Assembly: GCA_033558025.1 (NCBI GenBank)
Contig: JAUCEF010000016.1
Coordinates: forward strand, 3,968,001 to 4,032,000
Origin: Phytophthora sp. 'mugwort'
Taxonomy: Eukaryota; Oomycota; Peronosporomycetes; Peronosporales; Peronosporaceae
DNA length: 64,000 nucleotides
Direction of reading: 5' to 3'
Position 1 is the stretch's first letter. Every line of letters starts with the position of its first letter. The translations under genes and the position numbers were made by a program. This document shows positions 44,640 to 56,462 of this stretch, piece after piece. The notes under the pieces are model-generated. The model saw only the letters and a program-made list of their open reading frames with translations. It made no database searches and was not told the origin of the DNA.

Positions 44640-47600
44640 GACGTTGGGGCTGCGGGAGACGCGTACGGGCGGCAGGTTTGCTTACGAGACGAAAGAGCAG
44701 ACGGAGAAAAGAGGACAAACATAAGAAGGAAGGAGAATACGCGAATCGAATCACAGAATATGCGAGGATTCGTGGAAGAGAGCAGGAGGAGATGGATGGG
44801 AGCGTGGCGGAGGACGCCCTTGCGGGAACGACCGATAGCCTGGACCGTCCAGGAAATGCATGTCAGTTCTCAGGAAGAGGCAGAACAGTTGGAGCAGAAT
44901 TGGAAACGCCTCTGGGGAAAGCACAAGAAGAGCGGAGGGCCTCAACTATTTTACTGGAGTGTGAACGACCAGAAAACCGGAGGTACTGCCATCCTGCTTA
45001 ATCCAGCAACAACAGCGACAGCAACAGCATGGGAGCAACAGCGCTGGACTAACCGAGGTATGGCGGTGAAGATAGCGGACATGTTACTAGTGAATGCATA
45101 TGCGCCGAACATTCCGCACGCGAGGGAGGACTTCTTCGCAAGCTTGACAGAATGGCCGTGGCCAAGCGCAGACATGGTGTTAGCAGGAGATTTCAATAGT
45201 GTAGATTCCGCTGCTGGACAGAATCGAAAGCAAACGATAAGCCAAACCAGAAAGCAAGGAGCTTCAAAAAGTACTCAAGCACTTGGAATTGGAGGATTCA
45301 CGCACTTTGGAAGACGCGGACGACGAAGAGAGTGACATACTGGATCCTACATAGTATTACACGTACTGGGGACCTGAATCAGCCAGCAGGATTGATCGAT
45401 TTTACATACCCAGGCATTGGATGTCCAAAGTGCACTGGGTGTCCATGGAGGAGCCGGGGGTGGCGTCTGATCACCAACGAGTGCGAATTCACATGCAAGG
45501 TAGTGGTGAACAAGCCCGGAAGAGACGACGTAGACGCGGAGTGGTTTACCTCATTAAGACATCGCATCAGGAGCGAGTTCACCATGGGCTTATGGAGGAG
45601 CTAGCACAGGCAGGAGTAGGTGTGGCGCAACGGCCACCTCCTGAGATCGGACAGCTTTAGCTTGCTGGGAATGCATACAGGAAATAGTAGAGCCGGAAAC
45701 CAACAAACGCAAAGCGAGCCTCCACAGGTTAAACGCTCAGAACCGAGCACACCTGTTATACGAAGAGAATTGCTGCAGGTGCAGATGAGGATCTTCGGGA
45801 AGAACATTTGGTCCGCATGGGGCAGCGTCTTGAACGGACAATTATCAACTCAGGTGGAGCTTCAAAAGAGTGTCGAGTTGGGAAAGCGATCAGACGAAAC
45901 GGAGATCAAGAACATCAATGGTGAGTACTTTACTAGAGGAATGATTACAGCAGATCGATCCGGCTCCGAGTCGAAACCCATTTTGGGAGCGGTGCACAAT
46001 GAATTCAGATCAGAGGATCTGGAAACAGAATTCGATCAGTTCGTGGGGATCCCGGCAGAACGACGGGTATCGTCAGCGCAAAACACGGAACTCACGCGAG
46101 AGATAACTGAAGATGAAATCATCCTAGCAATAGCAGCCCTCAATCGCCACAATGACTTCTTCAAGGACGTCCAGCCAGTACTCGTACCAGCAATGGTGGT
46201 AATCGGGAATGAACTCTTAAAAGGTGGAGAGCCATCAGCGTCGTTTCTAGAGGGATTGACAATCCCCTGCTTTGTAAGAAAGGAGATCCAGCCGATGCCA
46301 TGGGTTTCAGACTTACCACGCTGCTTGAAAAGGGATACAGGTGTATACAAAGGTGATCGCAACACGACCGCAGAGGGTGCTTGGAACGCCGATTGGGGAT
46401 TCTCAACAGGGATTCGTGCATGGTCGCCAAATGATGAAAACAGTTATGATGATGTCGGGGATATTTGCGACAGCAAATGAGGAGCCCAAGTTAGCCGCCG
46501 CTCTCAGCCGGCTCATCCTCTTGTTAGATTTTCCGAAAAGCCTATGATATGGTAGTGAGAGAATTTCTCTTCCTCGCTCTGTTCAAATTTGGGTTCTCGC
46601 CCGAATTCGTCGGCGATTGCATGAAGCAACGACGGCTCGTTTTCTCGTCAATGGTGAACTCTCTGAGCCTCAAGAAATCAAATCGGGGATTCGGCAGGGG
46701 TGCCCTCTGGCACCGCTATTATTCAAACTCGCTGCGGAAGTCCCTCTATTAGCACTACGCTAAGATCCAGGGATTCAAGGACTAAAAGTCCCGGGTGGTA
46801 ACGGAGAAAGGCACAAATTCTCCGCTTTCGTAGATATGATTCGACGTATTTCTGCAACACGCGAAACAGCTTCCGCGCGTCATGGAAATCATGCAGCAGT
46901 TTGGCAGACGTTCAGGGCTGCAAGTCCAGCCGGCAAAGAGTCACGATATTTTCTTAAACACGGCAGTGGAAATGCAGAAATTCGAGGGCATCTCGGTCTT
47001 AAAGCACGGCGACACCGTGATGTACTTAGGGTACGCTGTCGCCACTGAGGAGCTCACGGACGTCAACTGGACGGGGAGGATTCGAGTAGTCCAAAGGCAA
47101 CTCGCCACCGCTACGCACCTAGCAACAAGCGTAGACAACAGAACGATACTGCTGAATGTGGTCATGTTTCCATCGGTCCTATTTACAGCTGCGGCTTTCG
47201 ACATGCCCAATGGGCGGAGAAGCGGAGAAGCAAATATGCAACCTCCAAAAGTGGAGGCACTTCACAAGTGCAGAGGTTAGCAAGCATAAAATGAACCCAG
47301 GATTGGTAAATGCAGCGCGCCAAGCGGGAGGAGTGGGGTTGGCCTCGGTCCAACTAGCGTGCAAAACTCAACGAGCAAAGCACACAATTCTGTGGCTCAT
47401 TCAGCGGAAGGATGCCTATTTCTCGGCCTGGAAGGCATGGATGCTCTGAGGGGAGACACAGTCATGGACGAAGGCAGTCTCACCGCGTCAAGAACTTAGG
47501 CAAAGACAGCCAATGCGGGGAAGGACACCAGGATCAGCGTTGCAACAACTTATTGGGGAATGACAACAACCGAAAGTAGACACTCAGCCGACGAAATACT

Positions 47601-48927
47601 GCAGTACAGCCAGGAGTTGGAAACATCAGCGGCAGAGGCAATGAGTTCGACGGCAGGGGACTAATGGCTGGTAGAACAGCCGCACGCAGTACCGAGGCTA
47701 CCAATTACGAAAGAGGACGAGCAGTTCTGGCCGACGTTCAGCTGGGCCAACAACCCCTGGATTGTTGACAAGGGCGGGAGAATGTTGAGCAAGAAATTTG
47801 ACAGATCCAAGTCTGCACGATCGGGGACCTGCACATCACCCGTACAGGAACCAAAACGTACGCATTCACAATACCGGGGAAGGCGAAACACGCCATCAAC
47901 AGGCCAACTTCAGCGGTGGGGGATAGCAATTCTAATAAATGTGCCCTCGATCACAATTAGGAAATTACTGCAAGTGTCGGACGAGATTGAGCTCAGACAC
48001 TGGCTACAGCTTGAAAAGGAATACCTATGGGCAGTGGATGAGACTGGAAGAGTGAGAGGAACTATGCAACAGCCATCACAAGGATCGCCGCAATTCATCG
48101 CGGTGAAACAGCATCCCAATGTAATTCACTGGCTAGTGATAGATGCCACATCGGAGACAGCGGAGACTCGGAAGGACATACACCTGTTGAAGAGGTTTCA
48201 AAGGGAGGGCAGCGTTGTGTTTTACGCTCACCCGGGGAGCCATAGTTTTCCTTGGAGAGTCCCCGAGAACATAGCAAACAAGCATGTATTGATCGCCATC
48301 AAACAGCAATCATTCAAGAAGTACAAAGGAGCGGAACGAGACAAAGCAAATTGAGGGTCTCAGCATGGCGGCCCAAAACAGTGAACGGCAAGCAGCAGTC
48401 ATGCAGCAAACGCCAAAGCAGTTCTGGCATACAAAGACGAGCTGACAGAATACCAAGTTTGGGTGGTATACATGATCGCACTATGACAACTCAGACCTCT
48501 TTCACGAAGACAGGTGCGAGACAACGGGTGCTGCAAACTACAGGAGTGCAACAACATCAAAGAAACCATGGAGCACATATTTTGGAGCTGCCAGTGTGCG
48601 CAAGCTTGCTGGCAAAAAACTTATCCGACATTGGACAGGAGAATGCTGGGAGCAGAGGGACAAGAAGAACATCCCAGGACACTGTGCAGCTAGGAAAGCC
48701 CCGCAGCTCTCTGTCTACATCAAGCGAAAAATCAGGGAGTACTACCCGGACGCTGAAAGAGAGCAAACAACCGAGGGGAAGAGGATGTGGAGGGTACTAA
48801 GCATATCTGCGCCACGACTTTGTGGATCCAAAGAAACCTCGTGGTTTTCCAGCAGGAGGAAGTGGCAATTGAATTAAGCGTGACGGCATTCTGGTCATCA
48901 GGAACCGGCGTTGTTAACCAGAGTTAA
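44640..48927 (+). pseudogene. LINE copy B ORF2: endonuclease-reverse transcriptase, decayed
   Basis: The endonuclease is readable in one stretch to about 45335: RPIAWTVQEMHVSSQEEAEQ, MLLVNAYAPNIPHAREDFF, and MVLAGDFNSVDSAAGQ. RT pieces follow: PAMVVIGNELLKGGEPSASF near 46190-46245, then LLLDFPKSL near 46520-46545 with a frame break in the [11 protein letters not shown] motif, and [19 protein letters not shown] from 46555. The catalytic FVDD box is broken. The C-terminal zinc-finger part is at about 48540-48620, and the reading ends VVFQQEEVAIELSVTAFW... at a stop at 48925-48927, equivalent to the end of copy A ORF2. The gene is inactive. Confidence 0.82.
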
Positions 48928-49001
48928 GAGCATCTCTAGCGGTAGGACCTATCAGACATCTAGTCGCCAATAAGGCCAAATAGACCAATCTGCCTCTCTC
49001 T

Positions 49002-49020
49002 CACAAATCCGGTCCGCAGC
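49002..49020. repeat. Target-site duplication of the plus-strand LINE (3' side)
   Basis: CACAAATCCGGTCCGCAGC is identical to 39530-39548. Confidence 0.85.
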
Positions 49021-49716
49021 TCTCAGTATGTTAAAAGTTCCTTTTCTACATGTAAAGTCAGTGGGTCAGCAACTTTTCCCAAAAGGTTTGTGCTCTGGAC
49101 TCCAGAATGTGGAGCATGTTCATGCAATATATCGCGATCGTTATGATCCAGGCGACCAGTCGTCTGGCGTTAATATGACTGAGCTTCAAGCTGTTGACGC
49201 CTTGCGTGCGTCCTTATCTAGCAGCTCAGAATATACATGCACACTGTATCCATATATGGATAGCAGCTCTCACCATCTACGCGTTGTAGAACGCAGCAAG
49301 GCGGCAGGCACCACGTCCTTCACTGACTGAACTGGAATTTGCTTGTGGCATGTGAAAGCTGTAGTGGTTGAATTCTTCAAGCTGTGAACCTGCGTAGCCT
49401 CTCTACCGACAAAAGTTGCCATTCAATACGTCTAGTGCACTCTAGCTTTCCACATCGTCGATAGCCTTAGATCTCGCTCGAGTTATGTTGGTCGCGACTC
49501 GAACCAAACTTGCTCCAAGCAAGCAGCTATATTGCTCCATTACTCCGTCGTGGGGCTCTGTAGCCACCACGCCAACGCAGCAGTCCCAGCATAAAAGCAC
49601 TGCAATTGAGCACAAACATCAACAAAGAAATCTAGACATACAAAATAGGGATGAATTTAAGCGAGGCGAGCAGCAATTCAAAACGACATTGCACTGTCCT
49701 GGGGGATATGAAAAAC
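49021..49716. other. 3' flank of the membrane-protein gene, no gene recognised
   Basis: A 100-codon frame at 49028-49330 has no recognisable domain. The right part likely holds the 3' untranslated region of the minus-strand gene at 49717. Confidence 0.45.
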
Positions 49717-50799
49717 CTAGTACATGTCGCCCTCGAAGAGCAACTCGTCATCTTTCTTGCGGTAGATCTGGTCGCCTTCGTGCAGTGAGACTTCCAGACT
49801 GGCCGGGCCGATGGGGCGCTGAAGTGCCACAGGTTGCTTGTCCGCTGTTGTGAGCGGCGTCATGATCTCCTCGTAGTCGTCAGTGGCTTCCTGCTCGCGC
49901 ATCAAAGCCGTCTGGCGAGCGCGCTCGCGCACCTTGGCGCCGAAGTGGATGAGGCACATGAGTAGCGCAACGCCGCCGATGACAATGCCAGTGATAGCTG
50001 GGCCGCTCAAGGTGGTCGTCTTGGAGAGTGTCTTGGTGTATGTTTCGAAGGTCGTGTCCCAGTCAGAGGCGAGGCCTGTGCGTGACGTGCAGCATTTAAG
50101 GTGCTCCTCCCAGATCGCATTGGTGATGACGCATCGACCGGCGAGACCCTCACACTTCTCGGCCAAATTCTTCCACGTGTACGACTTAGTCTTGGAGTAG
50201 GTAAGTTGACTCGTTAGGCAGCCGCTGAGCACCATGGGTGTGCCGTCCGGGTCGCCGTAGCAGCCATGTTGGATCATCTTCGATCCCTTAATACTCTTCG
50301 TGTTGCTCGTGTAGCGGATGTCCTGTTTGCCGACGGCCCAGAAGTTCTCGCAGTCCGTGGAGGCGAAGAGAATGGCCGTCATACTGTCACTTAGTGGCTT
50401 GAGTGCGTTGTTAATGCGCCACTCGAGTGTGGGACCGTAGAGGAACCCGCAGTTCTCTGATGTGGCCGGAGAAGCCTCCGTAGAGCACGAGGGCTGCGTC
50501 GTGGCAGTCGCCGAGTAGCAGCAACCGTTACTCCTCACCTGCGTGTAGATGCTGGGTAGCGACGCCGTCTGCGTCCTGTTGCTCGCATTAATGGTGGTGC
50601 CGTCGAAACTCTCGGTAGGCGCGATACACGTGTAGGGGCACGTCACACAGCCGCCATTCGAGTCGTAGTTGCTCCAGTCGTCCGTGGAGATCTCGATCAC
50701 GTAACCCGCAGACTGGTTAAAATAGTTTTTGGCCTGCGCGACAGAGGCCAGCAGCAGAGTCACCGCCAGCACCGCAAAAGAGCGACAGCCCATCGGCAT
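49717..50799 (-). CDS. Predicted secreted/type I membrane protein, cysteine-rich ectodomain, tyrosine-containing tail
   Basis: The 360-residue protein has a clear signal peptide (MGCRSFAVLAVTLLLASVAQA, cleavage near residue 23). Its ectodomain (24-265) has about 18 cysteines, including paired ones (CVTCPYTC 51-58, CC 93-94, CC 236-237), and possible N-glycosylation sites (NQS at 28, NAS at 71, NRT at 74). One transmembrane helix spans about 266-287 (ITGIVIGGVALLMCLIHFGA). A basic stop-transfer (KVRERARQ) and a 70-residue cytoplasmic tail with DDYEEI, QIYRKK and a terminal GDMY follow. Either Met1 or Met3 can start it. No introns are needed. I do not recognise the ectodomain family; it looks oomycete-specific. 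A surface receptor or adhesion role is only a guess. Divergent from CesA3 with a 1.7-kb gap. Confidence 0.82.
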   Translation of the reverse strand: MPMGCRSFAVLAVTLLLASVAQAKNYFNQSAGYVIEISTDDWSNYDSNGGCVTCPYTCIAPTESFDGTTINASNRTQTASLPSIYTQVRSNGCCYSATATTQPSCSTEASPATSENCGFLYGPTLEWRINNALKPLSDSMTAILFASTDCENFWAVGKQDIRYTSNTKSIKGSKMIQHGCYGDPDGTPMVLSGCLTSQLTYSKTKSYTWKNLAEKCEGLAGRCVITNAIWEEHLKCCTSRTGLASDWDTTFETYTKTLSKTTTLSGPAITGIVIGGVALLMCLIHFGAKVRERARQTALMREQEATDDYEEIMTPLTTADKQPVALQRPIGPASLEVSLHEGDQIYRKKDDELLFEGDMY

Positions 50800-52503
50800 G
50801 TTTAGTGTGTATCTTTACTTTGTCGAACTAGCTTATCAAGGGGACCGCCCACGCCTGGGGTGGTGAGCTCTGTGTTCGCCTTTCGACTGCGCCAAGAGAA
50901 AAATACAGAGTGGGCAAGCGCCCGAAAGGGGCGGCGGCGGTTGCCAGTGCAAAACGGAGGTGACGTAAATTACCGATAAATGACAACGAAAAACGAGTCA
51001 GTTCACGCCATCTGGTCAGCGATAGTTACCCATTGACGCGATCGTCACGGCGAAAATTTCGGAAACCACCAAGAACTAACCAAAATAATTATGTAATTTT
51101 GAGGACCGGTGGCAGTGACATCAATCTACTTAGGTTAAAAAACTTTTCATATACTGATTTCGTTTAATCAAAGCTGCCTGTGCTCGTCTTGATGAAGCCC
51201 GATGCAGTGCATGCTGCAAGACTTCATCGCGGCCAGTACAAGGGCGCCGACGGAGCTACGCTCCGTGTGTGCCCAAACGCCTCGTGGCTATTGATGCATG
51301 GCGGTGTCTTGTCGGCAGCTGAGGGATCTGACGGCTGATGAACATCGATAACAAGCAGATGGAGCGTGGATTTTTCTGCTTCGATACAATATTTTAGCAT
51401 GAAGGAAGGGACCTCGATTGCCCATCAGTGTGGACTGAGATATGCGGCAACACGACTTGTGTTGCCGATACAGCATGGATGGCAAGGCACTGCCGCCCCG
51501 CCGAAATGGTGGGCCGCGCTCAGCATCAGCTTCCATGCTGGAGGTTGAAGTGCTCGGGCCCTCGTTACAGTCGCTGCTTTAACAGCGCCGTCGCCGCCAC
51601 GAGAGAGGAAAACGGGGCGGCCGTCGCGCGTCGAGCTGGCTGAGCCACGCACGAACGACGAGGCTGTCACGCATGCGAACACCGGGGCGATACAATCTGT
51701 AGAAGGTAAGCTCGCGCCCAGAGCTACAGCAATGTCAGCTGGTATCGCTCTTTGTCTTATGGATGCATAGCTGAACCGCGCTGGCCACCTTAATGCGATG
51801 GCTTTGCACGGCGGTATTGGATCCCGCAGGTGTTGCCCAACAACACACGACGGCCAAGCGAGCCACATGCGTGCGTGCATGTGAAGCCGGTCTCTTCCGC
51901 AGTGCTAGTCGGGGCACCTCGTGCTGTCGCGGTAAGCGAGCATGACAGGCAGCCGCCCTGCCGAGGTGGAGCCCCGTAATGCGGCCACAACTTAGAGAAT
52001 AAACATCTACCAACACCATCTACCCAGCAGGCAGATGACAGAAGTTTTCACCTTCACACGGTAGTCGCACATTGCGCACTACTGTAGGTAAGCCCATACA
52101 AAGCAGAGCAGGCGAAATGCGAAATCCGGGATGAAACTCCTATCGAATCCTGCCTGAGTCGAATGAAGCCAGTTTTGGGCTTAACGTCCCGTCTCTAGCC
52201 AACTGCCTTTTTTCCGTTATGGATTCTCTCGATATATGACGGTAATTTATCGCTTCGATCGCACGCCAGGGAAACGCCCAGAGAAAACACCAGGCGAGGG
52301 GAAACGAGTGCCGCCCAGAGCTCATTTCTGGTTTTGTGTTCACTCGGCAGCAGACCAAAGCGCGCCAGCCTCGCCCCTCTCCACGGAGTCGACTAGGTGC
52401 CTTACCCCCTTCAGCTTCGACTGTCCGACCGACCTACAAGCCAGACACATCTCCCAGAGACAAGCAGACCTACTTCCGTAAGTAGCAGCGGCTCTCCAGC
52501 AGC
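50800..52503. other. Divergent intergenic region between the membrane protein and CesA3
   Basis: 1.7 kb that must hold both promoters. 51.2-52.0 kb is GC-rich with overlapping frames in several directions (longest minus 51425-51880, 151 codons) but without any recognisable domain, start context or codon pattern. I see no clear initiator element. A decayed insertion there is possible. Confidence 0.4.
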
Positions 52504-55500
52504 ATGAGCCTCTCCGGCGCGGGCATTATTGCCTCCGTCGTGGGCATCCTAGGCGGCGTGTCGCTGTCTTGTGGCGGCTGGTCGTCGCTGTCCCTCGGCG
52601 CGCGCTCGCTCTTCGTCACGACACAGTTCCTCTCGGCCTTTGCCATGTACGTGATCCACGACCATCGCTCCTGCTTCGTCTTTATTTGTAGCTGACTTTT
52701 ATATTTTATTTCTTGATCAATTTAGGGGATTCGTGGTAGCCTATACTGCTATCGTGTCGCTCTCGGACACCAACGAATGGATCGCCGTGGCCGCGGGCGG
52801 CGGCGCGGGCTTTGTCATCGCACTCATTGTGGGCTTCATGACGATCTTTGGCCCGTACATCTTGATCCTGATCACGGGCGGCATCATTGGCTGCTACGTG
52901 CTTCTCATCGACGCGTACGATGGTGTTAACGTGTTCCCGTCGGACAACCAGCTGGCACGACAAGAGTTCGTCATCGCCTTCATGATTATCTTCGAGCTCG
53001 TGTGCTGCTCTACGTCCAAGACGTCGGATCTGGAGAACCACCGCTTCAAGTACATTATCTTCTCGGCTATCACCGGTGGGTGGATGGTGTCGGACGGCAT
53101 CTCCCGTCTAATCGACTCGAGCGCCGTGCTCTCGGACGTGGCCTATACTTCTTTCCAAGAGGGTGGCAAGGCGGCTCTCAAGGGCATGGACTCGGGCGCC
53201 CAGACTCTCATGTTTGTGATTTGGGCTGCCGTCTTCGTGGTCGGAGGCCTTAATCAACTCTCAATGCGCTGGGGACTTCTGTGCTACAACCGGGTGGGCG
53301 CTCACGCCCAGCTGGGACCTGTTGAGGAACAAATGCCTGAACTCCCCACTGGTGCGACGTTGCCAGCTCAAGCTATGACCGAGCGCGTCCGTCTTGTGTG
53401 CGAGAACTGTTTCGCAACGGTGCCTTCCGGTACCGCCTTCTGTACCGAGTGTGGTGAAGCCATGCCTTCGGAAGACGCCAACCCGGACGTCAGCATCTCT
53501 CAGGCTCAGATGCCATCGGTTACAATGAACTCCAAGAGTCAAGTTCCCGACCGTTGGCAACAGGTGCCTCACCGCACGTTCCTAAGCACGACATCGTTCG
53601 TTGACCCCAAACACGCCAAGGAAGGTGGCGTGAGCATGAAGGATAACAGTCGCAGCATCCGTTTCATGGACTCGGGTGTGCAGGGCCCGGACGGCAAGAT
53701 GGGCCAGTACAACGACTCCATTGCCGGTGTTCGCAACTACTACGAGCCATCTTTCCGCTCGTTCGCTATGTCTACTTACTCGATCGCTAACCGAGCAGCT
53801 GAGCCCGTGGAGACGCCCAACATCCGTAAGTACAAGATGTCGGGGAGTGGTATGTTCCACGTATTCTACTTCAGCACGGCTGCAACCGGTATCTTCTGGT
53901 TGTACTACCTGACTACGATGTACCCGCAACAGTACTTCTGCGACCACGCTCGTCCCACGCTTCCTTGTAGTGAGCTGCCTGCCAGTGAGACTACTGGCTG
54001 TTACAGTTCTACGGTCAACTTTGACAGCGCTTCCGGTGACGGTTATTGCATCAAGGATGTGCCGTTCATGTCGTGGCTCATGTACGCCATGATGATCTTC
54101 AGTGAGTTCCTCAACTACTTCCTCGGTCTGCTGTTCAACTTCAGTATGTGGCGTCCTATTCGTCGTGGTGCTCGTTTCATGAACGATTTCAAGCCGCCTA
54201 TCCCGAAGGAGCAATGGCCGACCGTCGATATCTTTCTATGTCACTACATGGAACCTGTGACGGACTCAATGCAGACGCTGAAGAACTGTCTGGCCATGCA
54301 ATATCCTCCGGAACTGCTGCACATCTTCATTCTGGATGATGGTTACACCAAGTCTGTGTGGGACGCCAACAACCACTTTAAGGTGACAGTGAACACGAAG
54401 GTTATTGAGATTGCTGGTGATCTGCGTGGTGACCTCGCTCGCCTCATGCACGAGCGTGTTGTCGGCCCCGTGCAGGACGACCAGAGCTTGAAGACGTGGC
54501 GTCGTCAGCACAGTTCTGTCCGCGAGCTCCGTAAGGAAGGCGGAAAGGGCGTGCAACGTCGTGATTGTGCAGTGGGTTCGCTGTCGGATGACTACGATTA
54601 CCGTGATCGTGGTATTCCTCGTGTGACTTTCGTTGGTCGTATGAAGCCTGAAACGCATCACTCCAAGGCCGGTAACATCAACAACGCCTTGTTCAATGAA
54701 GGTGCTGACGGCAAATACCTGCTAATTCTGGATAACGATATGAAGCCGCATCCGAAGTTCCTGCTTGCCGTACTGCCATTCTTCTTCTCTGAAGGTGAGG
54801 CTGTTGACGGCGGTGGTCGCCAATACAGTGACGATATTTCCTGGAACCAGGTATCGTACGTACAGACTCCTCAGTACTTCGAGGACACGCCACAGCTGAC
54901 GATCATGGGCGACCCTTGTGGACACAAGAACACCATTTTCTTTGACGCTGTGCAGTGTGGTCGTGATGGTTTTGACTCAGCAGCTTTCGCTGGTACGAAC
55001 GCCGTCTTCCGTCGCCAGGCTTTTGACTCTATTGGTGGTATTCAGTACGGTACTCAGACAGAAGATGCTTTTACGGGTAATGTGCTTCACACTTCTGGTT
55101 GGGACTCGGTGTACTTCCGAAAAGATTTTGAAGGTGATGCCAAGGACCGTATTCGTCTGTGTGAGGGTGCTGTGCCCGAAACCGTGGCTGCTGCTATGGG
55201 TCAGAAGAAACGTTGGGCCAAGGGTGCTGTCCAGATTCTTTTAATGAAGAATGAAAGCGAAGTCGACCCCGACTGGCGTCCGCCGCGTGTGCCTGCCCCG
55301 GACCCGAAGCCGTCTCTTGCGTTCCCGCGTAAGATGTTCTTCTACGATTCGGTGCTGTACCCGTTCGGCTCGATCCCCGCCCTGTGTTACGTGGCGATCG
55401 CTATTTACTACCTGTGTACGGGTGACGCACCCATCTACGCTCGTGGTACCAAGTTCCTGTACTCTTTCTTGCCCGTGACGTTTTGCCGTTGGGTGCTTAA

Positions 55501-56002
55501 CCTGCTGGCCAATCGCGCTGTCGACAACAATGATGTGTGGCGTGCTCAGCAGACCTGGTTCTCCTTCTCGTTCATCACGATGATGGCTATTGTGGAGGCA
55601 ATTCAGGCACGAATGACGGGCAAGGATAAGTCGTGGGCCAACACGGGTGCCGGTCAGAAGACGTCGTGGACGGAAATCCCGAACGTTTTGTTCTTCTTCA
55701 CGCTGCTATTCAGTCAGTTGGTGGCGCTGATCCGGTTCTTTGAGTACGAGAACGCTACAAACCCGTGGAATTATGTCTCTGCGATGTTTTTCGGCTTCTT
55801 CGTGATGAGCCAGTTTTACCCCATGGTAAAGATGAGTATCACGGAATACTGTGGTTGGGATCACACGGCAGCCACCTTCACAGCCAACGTGTTTGGCTCG
55901 CTGCTGGTGGTGTACATCGTGGTGTTCGTCCAGCTGTGGCAGGTCTACTACGAGGGCAACCTACAGGTGTCCCAGGGTAAAGACGGTTCTACTGCGGCTT
56001 AG
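52504..56002 (+). CDS. CesA3: Cellulose synthase 3
   Basis: This plasma-membrane family-2 glycosyltransferase polymerises UDP-glucose to beta-1,4-glucan. Exon 1 is 52504-52646 and exon 2 is 52726-56002; the 79-bp intron (GTACGT...TTTAG) splits the codon of Met48. The protein is 1139 residues. Several N-terminal membrane segments (1-220) replace the PH domain of CesA1/2/4. A CxxC...CxxC zinc-ribbon-like motif follows (Cys273, Cys276, Cys287, Cys290). Membrane helices at about 424-445 and 495-523 precede the catalytic loop: LDDG (Asp585/586), LDND (Asp717, Asp719), QTED (Asp828) and QKKRW (874-878), all intact. Six more helices follow from 923. Gln1077, Gly1105 (codon 55895-55897) and Val1109 sit at the positions known for mandipropamid-type (CAA) fungicide response and carry the sensitive residues. 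The exact agreement of this numbering supports the exon structure and the CesA3 assignment. Confidence 0.96.
52647..52725 (+). other. Intron of CesA3 (79 bp)
   Basis: Donor GTACGT fits GTRNGT; acceptor is TTTAG after a pyrimidine/AT-rich stretch. Splicing gives SAFAMGFVVAYT across the junction in frame. Confidence 0.92.
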
Positions 56003-56462
56003 ACGAGTATCGGATTGCCAGATGATCTGCTACTTGGAGCACAAGAAGATAAGGAGGCAGAGCACAGAGTGCAGCAGAAGCGGTAGTGTAGCCTATGTAG
56101 CGAATCGGCAGTGCGCTCGAAGTCGTGTGCCCTCTTCGTTCTCTCCAAGTGACTGGACATTTTCATACGTAAAATTGCTTTTTGCTTGAATTTTGGCGCT
56201 GTTCCTTGCTGTGCTGTGTTAAAATGTGCGTTGAGGGGAGGGTACATGTAGAGCTGCGTACTCAATGCGCGCACGAGCTCGTCTTGCCGCTGTCCACATG
56301 ACCCAGAACACCCACGTTCACATTGACTACCGCCGACATCACTCTTAAGTTGCGGGTGGAATCAAGATGTGGATGATGTGGTGGACGTAAATGTGGATTT
56401 TATTTTTTGTATGTGGCGTCGTTTCAACGATTGTTGAAGATAGTGTAGCCATTTTGCCAAGG
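56003..56462. other. Intergenic stretch downstream of CesA3
   Basis: It holds the CesA3 3' end and the promoter of the next gene. The frame of the next gene stays open to an upstream ATG at 56391. No other feature is seen. Confidence 0.45.

Larger units (their letters stand above)
39549..49001 (+). mobile_element. Full-length LINE, copy B, about 9.05 kb plus a 393-bp solo LTR
   Basis: Same family as 19478-28625, opposite orientation. Both ends align with copy A, and the flanks carry a perfect 19-bp target duplication. Both ORFs carry many stops and frameshifts; a solo LTR sits inside ORF1 at 40476-40868. The RT active-site box is damaged here (FSAFVD followed by a frame break near 46825-46845). 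Confidence 0.88.

Noticed and set aside
49028..49330. 100-codon frame just beyond the LINE
   Set aside because: No recognisable features; begins right after the target duplication by chance.
51425..51880. 151-codon minus-strand frame
   Set aside because: GC-rich region with frames of similar length in several directions; none looks coding.
53582..54214. 210-codon minus-strand frame inside CesA3
   Set aside because: Shadow of the CesA3 coding frame.
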